NCBI GenBank assembly: GCA_023548195.1
Contig: JAJHZJ010000415.1
Coordinates: forward strand, 992,001-1,056,000
Source of the DNA: Bettongia penicillata ogilbyi
Lineage: Eukaryota; Chordata; Mammalia; Diprotodontia; Potoroidae
Length of the DNA stretch: 64,000 bases
Direction: 5' to 3'
The notes beneath the pieces were generated by a model. That model worked only from the letters and a program-made list of their open reading frames with translations. It was not told where the DNA came from and did not search any database. Position numbers and translations under genes: made by a program. Each line of letters starts with the position of its first letter. Position 1 is the first letter of the stretch. Of the stretch, positions 44,536 through 56,425 are shown piece by piece.

Positions 44536-45404
44536 TTCTATTTTTTTATTTTAGAGAAGTACTAAACTTTAAAAGCATAAGAAAAAAGAAACATAAATTT
44601 AAATATAAAACAAGAAAAAAATGTAATATACATAGGAGAACATAGGAGAGGATTCAAAATATATGTCAATAACTTATCATTTCAAGAAAGCCTATATATT
44701 AAATACTGTGTGTTACATTGAAAGATACCTCTTTTTTTGCTTTCTTGTAGGTTTTCTTTTGTTCTCTGCTGTACACTTTTTACTTTGTTCTTCCCCCCCC
44801 CCCCTTTTTATCCCCTACTCACCACTCCAAGGCTACAATTGAGCATGGATATATTTAGATGTAGGTATTGATATATACATACATGAACATATACTTTCCT
44901 TAAGAGATTCTACTCCTAATCTTGTTTTTATATTTGCCCATATCTCTTTTTTCCTATTTTTTCCTAACTTCTCTATTTTATTTCTAACTGCTACTTTACC
45001 CTCCTATTATTTAACCTACCCCCACTCCAGCAATCCCTCCTTTACCCTCCCATTCCCCTAAATCTGAACACCCTTTTACACCACTTTGACCTATTCTATT
45101 CCCCTCCCCTCTAAAACTCCCTCCCTTATCCTCCCGTTCCTGTAAATCTAAACACCCTTCTATACCTCATTTTAACCTATTTCCTCACTCGCTTCTCTAA
45201 AGATCCCTCCTTTATCCTCTCCCTTCTCTATCTCGCTTGTTTTTTTTTTTTTTTTAATTTAGAAGACTTTTATGGTCATCTAGGTCTATATGTATTTTCC
45301 CCTCTTAAACCCATTCCCAGTAAAAGTGGGTTTCCAGAACTAACAGTCCTCCTCCTCCATCTTATTGCTTGGTATTGGTTCTTCCTCTTTACCCTCATTT
45401 GTAT
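44536..45404 (-). mobile_element. HAL1 copy D, 3'UTR part
   Basis: 'gagaggattcaaaatatatg', 'aggttttcttttgttctctg' and 'ctgtacactttttactttgt' match the HAL1-C 3'UTR. A 12-base C run (44,793-44,804) and a C/T-rich tract (44,940-45,230, purine-rich on the element strand) follow. The element appears to continue at 46,436 beyond the RTE insertion. Confidence 0.6.
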
Positions 45405-46434
45405 TGACAACAAGCCATGATCAAAGTGGAGGGAGTGTTGGTGCATGATTTTCTGTTTGCAGATGATTGTGCACTCAGTGAAGCCTCTGAAGCTTAGATG
45501 CAATGAAGTGTGGATCAATTTTCTGCTGCTTGTGCTGATTTTGGCTTAATAATTAACACCAAGAAAACATAGGTGCTCCACCAGCCACCACCACACCATC
45601 CATATGTGAAACCATTGGTTACAGCAAATGGTGAAGTTTTAAATGCTGTGGATAAGTTCACTTACCTTGGCAATATGCTTTCCAGGGGTGTACATGTTGC
45701 TAATGAGGTTGATGCATGCATTCCCAGAGCTAGTTCAGTGTTTGGGAGTCTCCAAAGGAAAGTATGAGAAAGAAGAGGTATTAGATGGACAGTCAAATTG
45801 AAGGTCTACAGAGTCATTGGGCTGATCTCATTATTGTATGCCCTTGAAATGTAAACAATCTACCAGTGCCATGCCAAGAAACTGAATCACTTCCTTTTGA
45901 ATTGTCTTAGGAAGATTCTGAAGATTCCTGGAAGGATAGGGTACCAGACACTGAAGTCCTTACTCTACTGAAACTGCCAAGCATTCAAACTATGCTCCAG
46001 AGAGCACAACTCCAATGTGTTGACCACATTGTTCTAATGCAAAATGTACACTTTCCAAAAAGACTATTTTATCAAGAACTCACACAGGGAAAGTAATCAT
46101 ATGTGGTCAGAAGCTCTCAAGAACTTTGGAAATTGATTGTGTGACATGGGAGACACTGGCCCAGGGCTGCTTAGCATGGTGTGCCCACATCAGAGAAGGT
46201 TCTGTGCTCTATGAGCAAAGAAAAATTGACACAGCTCAAAGGAAATACAGGATGAACAAATTTATAGAAGCCAAATGTCCATATGTTTTATTTGTGCCTG
46301 ATCTCTGGTAGAGCATTCTGAACTCATATTGGTCTGATCAGCCATAGTTGGACATATTAAAATTTGACTTTATCACAGTGATACCATCTTGATCCTCTTT
46401 GAGAATGAAGGACAGCAACCAACCAACCAACCTA
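45405..46434 (+). mobile_element. RTE-type LINE, 5' truncated reverse-transcriptase relic
   Basis: Encodes the end of an RTE reverse transcriptase. 'FLFADDCALSEASEA' at 45,450-45,494 keeps the catalytic F-A-D-D box (45,456-45,467). 'FGLIINTKKT' and 'VLHQPPPHHPY' follow, then 'NAVDKFTYLGNMLSRGVH' (RTE: V-D-x-F-T-Y-L-G-S-x-L-S) within the 64-codon open stretch 45,573-45,767, then 'KLKVYRVIGLISLLYALE' and 'HAKKLNHFLLNCLRKILKI'. Stops separate these blocks. The 3' end 'atcctctttgagaatgaagg' followed by 'acagcaaccaaccaaccaac' is the RTE-type end with a short tandem tail, shared with the SINEs at 11 and 24 kb. It splits HAL1-D. Confidence 0.85.
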
Positions 46435-46435
46435 C

Positions 46436-48690
46436 CATTTATATTGGATAATTGTTCTTTTGCCTGTTCTTGAACAGTTTTATTTTTAAAGTCATATTAT
46501 ATTTATGTCTACCCCAATCTTTCTTATGAGCTACATAATTACTAGTAACAATCTTAGGTATAAGTTTTACATTTTTCTTTAGTAAAGGGTAAACATTATA
46601 TCCTTATTGAGTCCTTTGTCTTGGCTCTTTTATGTCAAATCTTCTATTGAGTTGAGGGTTTACTGAAAGAGTCCTGAAAGTCTGGTGGTTGATCAAATGC
46701 CAATTTTATTTTTAATCAAAATTATGCTTATCTGCTGGGTGTAATATTTTTGATGAGAGGTCCAATTCTTTTGCCCTTTGATATATAGTATTCCAAACCT
46801 GTGATCTTTTAGTGGCACCAACTTTAGGTCTTGTGTGAGTCTGATTGTGGTACCATCATATGTAATTATTTTTCTTGTTGCTCATAATACTCTGTCCTTG
46901 ATTTGGGGATTTTGGAATTTAACCATCATATTCCTGTGAGGTCTCCTTTTAGGATATCTTTCAGGTGGTGATCAATGGATTTTTTCTATTTCTACTTTCT
47001 CCTCTTGTTCTAATGCTTCAGGACAATTTTCTTTAATCATTTCTTCTATTTCCTTAACAAGATTCTTTTTTTGATCAGAACTTTCAGGTACTCCAATTAT
47101 TCTTATGTTTCCTCTTCATGATCTTTCTCTAGGTCTGTTTTTTATGAGATGTTTCACATTTTCTATTTTTAATTCTTTATATTTTGCTTTATTTATTTCT
47201 TCACCTTTCATAACTTTGCTGGCTTCCCCTTGCCCAATTCTGATTTTCAAGGAGTCATTTTCTTCCATAAGATTCTGGATCTCCTTTTCTAATTGGCTGA
47301 CTTTCTGATCATAATCTTCTTTTCCTTCTCTTGTTCTTGTTTTTCAATTTTCTCTTAATCTCTCTCATTGGATTTTTAAGTCTTTTTTAAGTTCTTTGCT
47401 GAATTCTTTTGGGGCAGGTTAACATTTGACATTACCTTTTGGGGTAGAAGAGGGTTTATTTGCTTCAGTATCCTCTGAAGATGAATCCCAGTCTTCTCTA
47501 TTCACATAGTAGCTCTCTATGTTTGGATTCTTTCTCTTTTACCTGTACATTTTTTGATAGTAATTTAGTTTTTATAATCATCTTTAGTGATGGGGTATGG
47601 TAGATAATACTTCTGATCTCTGATCCTCTTGAGTTCTCCATTCTGACCTTGAAATCAAATCAGCCTCCTGTAAGTGCCCCATCAGCAGTATCCCACCCAC
47701 TGCTTCTACCCTCACCAGGCATGTTCTGGTTCCTTCTTCCTCCCACTGCTTTCCACAGCACAGTTGGGTTTGGTGTTCCTTATCATCAGAGGTTCCCTAG
47801 ATCTTCCCCCAGTCAGATACCCAACTGCCCTCACTGTCCTTGGAGTAAAAGTTCCTGTGACGGGCTGCAGCAGCTTCCCAATCCAGCCAACCAATTCATT
47901 TTCTTTCCTCCAAGGTTTTCCATGTAGGTGCTTTGATTTCCTTCCCTTCTCAGTTTATGTTTTTATCTTCTGCCACCATAGTGATTTTCTATGGTCAGGA
48001 TCTTTTGATGTGGTCATTTGCCCATTTTCTGGCCTATTTCTTGAATTTTAATTTTATGTTGATGTTCAGCTCTGATCTGGTAGTGTAGGTGGCACTGTTT
48101 CAACACTCGGATGTTTTTATTTATTTGTTTGTTTTTTTGTGCTGTTATTTTTAAAAACTAGTTCTAAAGATCTATAAATTTTCAGTTTTTTTCCAAAGTC
48201 TGTGATTTAAAGAAAGGTATGGTTATTGCTCTGGTCTGTGAGTGATCACAAGCATCCTTTTCCACCATGGAACTGTGAACAGGATCCCTAATTCTGTTAA
48301 TACTCCTCCTAACATAGGAAATATGACCCAGAAGTACATATAAGCAGTGCAACTGACTCTTAGTCCCACTTACTGCAAAGAGTTCACTAAAATCTCACAT
48401 CTGACCTCTTTACCATCTCTTGGCTTAGAAATGAAGCTACTGATGCAGCCTATTCAGTGAACCCCAAGGCCTGCTCCTGGCTTGCCAGGACAATGCTGGA
48501 TGACTTTCCACTCTCATCCCAGTAAGATAGACCTTTCTTGCTGATCTACTAAGTTGTTTTGAACTGGAAAACTGTTTCATCTTATCTTTTTGTTGGTTTT
48601 CCTACTTCAGAATTCATTTTGAGGCATTATTTTAATGTTTTTGGGCGTCAGGGACATTGGGAGAGTTTGGTTGGGTGGCTGCCTCTAATC
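46436..48690 (-). mobile_element. HAL1 copy D, remainder (3'UTR start, ORF1, long 5'UTR)
   Basis: Reverse-strand HAL1: 'ttatattggataattgttct' spacer, ORF1 (about 46,690-47,545), then 1.1 kb of 5'UTR ('ctgcttctaccctcaccagg', 'ggtggcactgtttcaacact', 'ctttcttgctgatctactaa', 'gaactggaaaactgtttcat', 'cagaattcattttgaggcat'). The 5'UTR text matches the marsupial L1/HAL1 5' end, so with 44,536-45,404 this looks like a near full-length HAL1. Confidence 0.7.
46690..47545 (-). pseudogene. HAL1-D ORF1 relic
   Basis: On the reverse strand, 47,082-47,116 encodes 'RGNIRIIGVPE', a nearly perfect ORF1p RRM signature. The C-terminal domain is at about 46,700-46,960, the coiled coil at about 47,140-47,410 and the acidic start ('EDTEANKPSSTPKG'-like) at about 47,420-47,520. 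Frameshifts and stops prevent a product. Confidence 0.75.
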
Positions 48691-48915
48691 AACTATGACT
48701 CACACTTTTGATTAAGGACTCAATAACCTACCTCTTAACACAATCTTCACACTTTGATATAGGTGTACTTGTTAGGAAGACTTTGTATCTGTCTCTTTGA
48801 AGTCTTTTACTAAAATTTGATGAAATATTGGCATTTTTGAAACACTTTGATGAATAGTGATGAATTGTGAAAGAATATTTGAAATCAGGGTCATCCCATA
48901 AAAAACTGATATCTG

Positions 48916-48980
<65 letters not shown>

Positions 48981-50330
48981 GCATTTTACAAATCTAAAAC
49001 TAGGGATATCATATCCCCATGACCTTTTTCTTTTTTTAATGTGCATATATTTAACAATTTTTGTGATGAAATAATTTAAAACTCATCCTTCCTCAGTAAT
49101 TGATCATGACAAAACATATTATATGTTGGTCTAGCCAGGATCATAGGTGATTTAGAGCTATAAATGAAACAATGGGCGAGACTTCAGAAAAATGTTAAAA
49201 TATAAGATATATCTTGTGGTTACATACAGGGTGGATCCAAATTATGAGAGAATAGAATCAAAGAGTCCCACTAGTCATCATTTGAAATTTCCCAAGGAAA
49301 AATATTATGGGAATATAACATGAAGTAGTATGGAGCATTTTGAAGAGGAAAAAATAAACATCTTTTTTTGACTGACTAAATATGCTAAATGAAGGAAAGA
49401 GATAAATAAAGTATGATGACTATGAGAAAACTTCATTGAAAGAAAAGAAATTTGGAAGGGGGAGATGATTTTGTAGAGAAGAACAACCTTTAACAGGATG
49501 AATTAGAAGTGACAATTGGGTATATTTTGGAAATGTACATTAAGAAGTTAGAAATGTAAGAGTTTTGACTAAGAGAGTAGGTATGAAGAAGTCTAATTTG
49601 GAAACCAAAGGCATGAAGGTAATAAATGAAGCTGAGAATGAGTGTGTTTTGTGAGCAAGAGACAGAAAAATGGAGATCAAAGAATTAAGATATGCTAGTG
49701 TACTGAGAATATTTGCTTGAGATGCTCCTGAAGAAGAGTACTCCAGAAAGGTAAAAAGATGGTAAAACAAACAAATAAAAAACCCCCAAAACCAAACTGA
49801 GGAGATAGGAGCAGAGTAGGAGAAGGTATTGAATAAATAAATCTTGGTGTTAAACACAAAGGGAATAGAGAATTTCAAGATAAAAACAAAAAACAAAGTT
49901 AATGTTTCTTATCAGATGATGCTATTTATTTTTATTTGAATGTTATAAAGACATTACTCTGCAGTGTTTTGTTTTTTTTAACAATTACAGGAAGAAAAGC
50001 AGTGCTAATACATTCTCAGAAGTTTCAAATTTTTGTCATAGTGCAAATCTCTGATCTAGCATTATGACCCTGTGAATCTTAGTGCACTTCCATAAGAAAA
50101 TTTTAAAATATATTTTAAAATATGCTGTGATCTTTTGAGGATCCTAAATGAACTGTCTTTGTACTCTTTTTGGAGCATCTCTAATATAAATACTTCAAAA
50201 ACAAAAAAAATATTTTGAAAATAAAGGGAAGGAATAGCAGCTCACGATTTCTTTGGTATAGAGAATGACTGAGGAAGGAACTTTTTTATATTATACCAAT
50301 ATAGATTAGTACCTTTTATGAAATGTGAGG
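48691..50330. other. mostly unassigned DNA
   Basis: Contains the (CTAT)n array at 48,911-48,980. A 118-residue reverse ORF at 49,540-49,896 is hydrophobic/Phe-Ser rich with no recognisable domain. Confidence 0.4.
48911..48980. repeat. (CTAT)n tetranucleotide array
   Basis: About 70 bp of near-perfect CTAT repeats, not within a recognised element. Confidence 0.97.
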
Positions 50331-50440
50331 GCCTAGAGCACTGAGAAATTAACGGACTCAGTTAGAGTCACACTGTCACTATGTGTCAGGGGTTAGATTT
50401 GAACCAGGATTTCCTGACTTTAACCCTGACTTTATATTCA
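50331..50440 (-). repeat. MIR-like relic
   Basis: 'cagttagagtcacactgtca' and 'gaaccaggatttcctgactt' follow the reverse MIR/SINE body. Confidence 0.48.
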
Positions 50441-50654
50441 CCATAAAATGGAATATATATTTTTTATTTTAACATATTATTTCATATTCATTGTCCTCTA
50501 GGGACAACTGAGGGGCTCAGGACATTACCTTGTTTTTGTTTTGTTTTGTTTTTCTGGAAGAGTACAATTACATTTAGCATTAGCTTTATAGTATTACTCA
50601 AAATATTTTTTTTTATGGATTTGTGTACTCAGTTACCTGCTTCAATGAATTACA

Positions 50655-51545
50655 AAAAAGATAAGCTGTAAATGGGTATTTTGATTACATACAATTTAAA
50701 AGTTTTGCTATAACTAAAATCAATACAAATGGGATAAGAGAAATTGTTGAGTTTAGAAAAATACTGTGCATGATATATTATTGATAAGAATCTGACATCC
50801 AAGAGATATAAGAAGTTAACATAAATATAGAAAACCAAAAGTTATACCTCAACATATTGAGAAAAAATTAAATGCATAAATATTTTTCAAAGGAACAACT
50901 GCAACCTATAAAATGTGATATGAAAACCTAATATAAATAACTAATAGATAATATAAGTTAAAACAATTACATGTTGCTACTTGGCAGATGCAACTAAAAA
51001 AGAGCACTAGGTGATGGCCAAGGAAATACAGAAAGACTCTTTTGGAACTATGAATTAATTCAATTATTCTGGGTATGTACTTTGAATTTTGCAAGAAGAC
51101 TAAACTGTTAATACCATTCAACATCTATCCCCAAGGAGATCAATAAAGGACAAAAATAAAGGTCTAACATATACCAAAGCATGCATAGCACTATTTTTTC
51201 GTGGTGAAAAAGCATTGGAACTACTGTGGGTACCTCCTAATTGGGGAATTGCTGAACAAACGGTGGCATATTAATTAATGTAATATTATATGATAAGAAA
51301 TGGGAAGTTTGAAAAATTCAGACACATAAGACAATTTATATGAGCTAACACAGAGTGAAATAAATATATTTGGAACAATGCATGCAACAAAAAAGAAACA
51401 TAAAAGGAAAAATCACTAAAGCTGTAGAAAACAGTAAACCTGGAACGCATTAGTAGTTCTAGAGAGCAGATGATCAGATATATCTCTTTTCAACAGAGAG
51501 ACAAGAATTCCAGGGATAAAACATTCATTATCCTCACATTGTTAG
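50655..51545 (+). mobile_element. L1 3' end, highly diverged
   Basis: 'attttgattacatacaattt', 'aaaagttttgctataactaa', 'aatggggaattgctgaacaa'-like text near 51,238, 'aatattatatgataagaaat', 'tatgagctaacacagagtga' and 'gtagttctagagagcagatg' follow the marsupial L1 3' end with many gaps. No ORF. Confidence 0.62.
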
Positions 51546-51679
51546 AATGTCACCGTGTTGGTTTATTTAACATTGTTAAAAATGAGGTTTTAGTGCCTCA
51601 GGTATGTGATATGGGTGAGGGGGTTATATTCAGAAATAAAATATGTACAATTTATAAATATTAGCATTATCTAGAACAA

Positions 51680-51880
51680 GAAGGGCAGGACTGCTAGATT
51701 TAGTGTAAGGAAGACACTTACTAGCTGTGTAAACCATTTACCTAATCCTGTCTGCCTCAGTTAACTTATCAGTAAAAAGGGGAGAATAATAACATTCACT
51801 TTCCAGAATTATTGTGAGGATCAATTTTAAGATAATAGATGCAAAATACTTTATAATCTAAACATGCTATCTTCATCATC
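51680..51880 (+). repeat. MIR-like relic
   Basis: 'cttactagctgtgtaaacca', 'tctgcctcagttaacttatc', 'attgtgaggatcaattttaa' and 'gatgcaaaatactttataat' are MIR-type body and 3' end in order. Confidence 0.55.
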
Positions 51881-52044
51881 ATCATCAAGGCTGATGACAT
51901 TTGAAATTGTAGTAATTAATACAGCAAATTGTCAGTTCTTAGGCAACTTTGATTGTTGATTAGAATTCACAATAGCCACCCAGGATAGAGATTATGTGGG
52001 GGTGGGGTGGGAGGAGGTTTTAAGAGAGCTATGATCATGTTACT

Positions 52045-52262
52045 TCATGGATACAGTACTTAACCTTGAGTCAGGAAGACCTGAGTTCAGATTCTGCTTC
52101 TACACTTCTAACATTTGTAGTTGTGTAAACATAATGAAGTCACTTTAACTCCAAGAATATCATAATTCCCTTCTGACAAAGGGAGTTTAAAATATCCATA
52201 CTTAAGGACCTTGCAGCATTGTTGCATGACTTGCATGATAAAATGCTTTGTGAATTTTAAAG
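52045..52262 (+). mobile_element. tRNA-derived SINE/MIR-type element
   Basis: 'ccttgagtcaggaagacctg', 'agttcagattctgcttctac' (B-box region), 'taatgaagtcactttaactc' and 'aaaatgctttgtgaatttta' are in family order. Confidence 0.6.
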
Positions 52263-53400
52263 TATTATAGACATATCAAATATAAGAGCACTCTGATGAA
52301 AAATATACTCTCCAAAGTTCCCAGAGAGAGGGTTTTGTCAAATGAGCATTTGAAAATATCATCAACTCCCCTTTCTTTGTGGAGATAAATGGGCATTATT
52401 ACCATTGATTGGTCAGCTGTGAAAAAGAGGTGCCCCTGCCCAGACATTTTCTGTCAGCTCTGTGGGACAAGGGATGAGGGCTGTGATCAGGTGATGATTT
52501 CTATGAGCAAGCAATGCCTGTCAGAGCTGACTGCTGACAAGGTGATGACCTCTGGAGACAACTGCTGAGATTTTGTGTGAACAAAAAGACTTAGGTCTAT
52601 AATAACCAGTCTAAAAATGTCTCATGTAGCCATTGTAATGGCTGAGGCTTTATCTACACATACCAAGAAGACTGAGTATTTCAAATGACTGGACTGGTCA
52701 AAAAATTTGAGTTAGTCCTGAAAGTAGTTTGAGAATGATATGGCAATAGAGTTTCACTTCTCTATCATCCTCACTATCTATATGCATTATATTATGCATT
52801 TATAAACATTTTATTCCTCTAGCATTTGTGAAATGCATACCAATAAAACTATTTGACTCAGGTACAAAAAGATGTATGCCCCAAGGTAAAGAAAGTGAAA
52901 CTAATTTCACAGGTAAAACTGATCTTCTCTAAGTGGATTTCACTTTTTCTGTGAAAGCAATGTCACAAAGGGTAAGGAGAAAACCATGGGTTTACACAAA
53001 CTAGATGAGCTAGAAAAGCTGTGATTTTGGGAAAACACCCTTAAGACTGTCAAGGATAGGTTGCTAAGTGGTGGTGAAAAACTTTGAGCACCTTGTTAGT
53101 TTGGGGATGTTTTTGGTTTTGCCTATTTTCACAGACAAATTCTATTGCATCTTTTGTTTCTTCATGTTCTTCTAACAGCATTGCCTGATAGTCCAGGACT
53201 AAATGTATGATTAATATTTTTTCTTAAGATCAATAAGTTAACTACATTAAAATTTTTATTCAGCAGGGAATCATTCCTGAAGAACACACAGTTTTAAAAG
53301 CTGTATTTTCATGCTTCTTACTACTTTCTTAAGAAATTTTGTCTTAAGGAAATTAGTCTCAATTCTGAGGTTCTAGGAGATGATGATGGTGGTGGAAGCT
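52263..53400. other. unassigned DNA
   Basis: No gene or recognised repeat across 1.1 kb. Confidence 0.4.
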
Positions 53401-53401
53401 T

Positions 53402-53449
53402 ACATCAGAATGGTACTGTAAGATTTACAAACATTTCAGGTAGATAGAC

Positions 53450-53507
<58 letters not shown>

Positions 53508-53690
53508 GTAGGTAGATTGCTAACTCTTACCCAATCCAGGTGGCAACCCTATGCAAAAGATGGTATTACTAGCCTCATTTCTACAGATGAAAAAATATGA
53601 GGCTAAGCAAAATTAAATGACATTCATAGACACACTGCTAATTAAGGTCATGATCTGGATTTGATCAAAGCCTTCGCTGACTCCAAGTTC
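53402..53690 (-). repeat. MIR-like relic split by a GATA array
   Basis: 'gtaagatttacaaacatttc' at the left and 'caaccctatgcaaaagatgg', 'attactagcctcatttctac', 'agatgaaaaaatatgaggct' at the right form one reverse MIR-type body with a (TAGA)n array in between. Confidence 0.5.
53441..53516. repeat. (TAGA)n tetranucleotide array
   Basis: About 76 bp of TAGA repeats ending in TAGG units, inside a MIR-like relic. Confidence 0.97.
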
Positions 53691-54811
53691 TCTGTGGTCT
53701 GTCGACTGTCCCATGTTTCCTGTCAGTAGAGTATCTTCCATGTGACGCACATCACTTTCTGTCACCAACATTTCTATGGTATTAACACTGTTACTCCTGC
53801 TATTTCCCTCTCCATTCATCTGGCAATTGTGTCACTCAAGCCAACTGTACCATAGACACTAATTGGCCTAGTTGAGCCACCCTTGATTGGTCCTTTCCCC
53901 ATCTCTGTGGTTGGTGACTGGGGAAAAGGGCAGTGTACCAGCAGTATAGTGTGAGAGTATACTTAACAAGGTGCTTTATGGAATTCTTATTCCCTGACAA
54001 CAGAGAATTCTGTCCCCACACCCAACTATTCACTTGTGATGCACCTACCCATCTGTTTTTATATATCAATATCGAGTGATTTTAACTACTAATATTGTAA
54101 TTGCTGGCTGATTGATGATCTTACCTTTCCTCGAGATTACACTAAGGCTCTATTAATAATTTAATGACATGCAACAAAGGTCCATGAGTCTTATCAAATG
54201 ATGTCATTTATTTCATTGTGCAGATTTCTTATGACATTATTCAGTATTTCATTACTTAATTAGTATTTAATTACTAGAAATTGCTAGCAATTGCTAAATA
54301 GTTCGCTTAACAGTTAAAGCATCATTTAACATCCTTTAGTGTCTGTAGTAAGCTAAATCCTAAGAAGTTAAAATGTAATTATCTGAAGGTATTTTGAATT
54401 GATATACATACATGCAAACAAATACATATGTATGTATATAAATATATTTAAAGTATATTTTATGTAATACTTAGAAATAACATTTACGTGAAAGAAAACC
54501 AATTTTGAGTACAGAATTTAGATATATTTGCATATATTATATAATAAAATATCACATACATTATGTGATGTTTCATATATTATTTTTAAAGATTGAAGTT
54601 ACAAATTCCAAAGTATAAAACATTCTTTCTGAACTGGAGATAATTCAGTGGATGTTCTTGAAAATAAAACATATGGATTCTCTTGTCTAGATGTATAATC
54701 TGCTGACTTTGGAGCCCATGTTCTTTGTAATGTACTGTGCTATTCAAAGATGGATGTTGAAGCTAAATAGGATGAAAACATCTGGAGCTAAGAGGCAACT
54801 CTGAAATCTAC
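53691..54811. other. unassigned DNA
   Basis: A reverse ORF of 77 residues (53,836-54,069) and one of 68 (53,613-53,819) show no recognisable domain. AT-rich after 54,050. Confidence 0.4.
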
Positions 54812-54905
54812 TCTAAAAGACCTATGTTGATTACACAGGGAGTGAATAGTGAAAATGGGATTCAAACCTACCTTCTCTGGCTCCAAATTTAGACCCCCTT
54901 TTGTA
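54812..54905 (-). repeat. MIR-like relic
   Basis: 'gattacacagggagtgaata' and 'gggattcaaacctaccttct' follow the reverse MIR body. Confidence 0.42.
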
Positions 54906-55129
54906 CTGTACCATAGAAAGAGAGCATGGTAGTATGTCTGTTCTTTTACTATGCTCTTGTTTGTATTAATTGTGCAATATTTTTGCAATTCCTGCTTCTG
55001 GAAGGAATTTTTATAAAAGACCATTGAAGGCGAAACAACGGATTTAAGTGATGCAGATTTTTCCCCAGAGGAAGTCAGACATATTGGATCAACTGCTAGA
55101 CTGAGTCAGTTTCAAGATATATATATCTC

Positions 55130-55290
55130 TGACTAACTGACATGGGGTGAGTCTTTTCTCAATCTCAATTACCTAATCTGTAAAATGGAGAAAATAATAG
55201 CACTAGTCTTACAAGACAGTTGTGAGATACACAGTACATGAGAAGTGGTTTGCCAAGCTTATGTATGTGTGAGCAAAGAGTTCCTTGTAT
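55130..55290 (+). repeat. MIR-like relic
   Basis: 'ctcaattacctaatctgtaa', 'aatggagaaaataatagcac' and 'agttgtgagatacacagtac' are the MIR 3' half. Confidence 0.5.
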
Positions 55291-55504
55291 ATGAGTACTA
55301 CATCTATGAGAGAGATACAAGTAACAATGAATCTTCATTCTTGCAGAATTTTCTTTATATCTCACTGTCATGAGAATTTGTGATAGTGACAACAACTATA
55401 ACTTTGATTTCATTGCTATAAGGAACTCACAGGTGAGGAAATTTCCTCATCTAATATTTAAAGTTAGCATCTTCTTTGAAAACTACAGTCTTAGTTTTCT
55501 AGAG

Positions 55505-55846
55505 AAGTGGCATCAAACTCAAAGAGAAATAGGGATCACTAAACCATACAAAAGGATCCTTGTGGGCTTCAGAGTGGCTTAGTATTAAAATATAATATTG
55601 TCTATATTTCATTATATTTTTATTTTCTTAATTATTTCCCACTTATATTTTTTTTTTTTTTGATTTCTCAATGGGTGGGGAAAGTGTAGGAGGGAGAGAA
55701 TTCAGAACTGAAAATATTTTGAATTAAATTAAATTTAAAAACAAATATTTTTCAGCTACATTGTCATCTAGTTCAGGGCACATGTGGAAGTATTGTGGAC
55801 CCCAAATAACCCATCAGCTTTTGTGTTTGACACCTCTGGTTTAGAA
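55505..55846. mobile_element. hAT-like short non-autonomous transposon, copy 2
   Basis: Left end 'gtggcatcaaactcaaagag', right end 'tgtgtttgacacctctggtt', interior 'aaaccatacaaaaggatcct' and 'cacatgtggaagtattgtgg' match copy 1 at 676-893. Flanking octamers 'ttctagag' and 'gtttagaa' both fit an nTCTAGAn-like 8-bp target, as hAT elements of the Charlie type prefer. A short L1 3' end has inserted inside it. Confidence 0.6.
55655..55742 (+). mobile_element. very short L1 3' end insertion
   Basis: 'atgggtggggaaagtgtagg', 'agggagagaattcagaactg' and an A-rich end match the last ~80 bp of L1. 'atattttt' on both sides may be a target-site duplication. Confidence 0.6.
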
Positions 55847-55945
55847 CATTAAGAGTTTAAGTGCTTTGCCCAGCTGGTGTGTATCAGAGTTAGGGTTTGA
55901 ACCTAGACCTTTCTGGCTTCAAGGTCTTCACCATGACTTTACTGC
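55847..55945 (-). repeat. MIR-like relic
   Basis: 'agtgctttgcccagctggtg' and 'tttgaacctagacctttctg' follow the reverse MIR body. Confidence 0.45.
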
Positions 55946-56284
55946 TTCTATCATGGATTATATTAGCCAAAAATAAACTTCTCATTTTGGATATCTGGAT
56001 TTCATTACTATTTAGAAAACTACTTATTTTCCACCACCCCCAAGCAATGAATAGTGGATTTTTGATGGATGGAAGAAATAAATATGCAAGTATTTGGCTA
56101 CCTCTTGGAGATAGTCAACCGTTCTGTTTTTTTTTTTTTCATTTTGAGGCTATAATTCTGCTCACAGTCTCTCAAAAGGGCTTCTTCATACTAAACAACC
56201 TTACCTATGGAGATTCTAGGAGTTGGAGACAATAAGAATTGGCTACAAATCTCCTCAGAAACTTAAATATTACAAAATAATGTA
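55946..56284. other. unassigned DNA
   Basis: A 112-residue forward ORF (55,897-56,235) begins in the MIR relic and is hydrophobic without a recognisable domain, so I treat it as chance. Confidence 0.4.
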
Positions 56285-56425
56285 AACTCTCTATGACTCA
56301 GTTTCTTTATTAGTATGGTGGAGAGGATAACAGTATCTGCTGTACTTCTGGGGTTATTGTGAAGATGATATGAGATGAAATATGTAAACTTTACAAACTC
56401 TAAAGAGTTTTATTAGCTATAACTG
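56285..56425 (+). repeat. MIR-like relic
   Basis: 'ctctatgactcagtttcttt', 'tattgtgaagatgatatgag' and 'aaactttacaaactctaaag' are the MIR-type 3' half. Confidence 0.55.

Noticed and set aside
45573..45767. 64-residue ORF as a separate gene
   Set aside because: It is one open block of the RTE reverse transcriptase; neighbouring blocks in the same frame continue it across stops.
47649..48051. Forward ORFs of 92 and 125 residues
   Set aside because: They lie antisense to the HAL1-D 5'UTR and show no domain.
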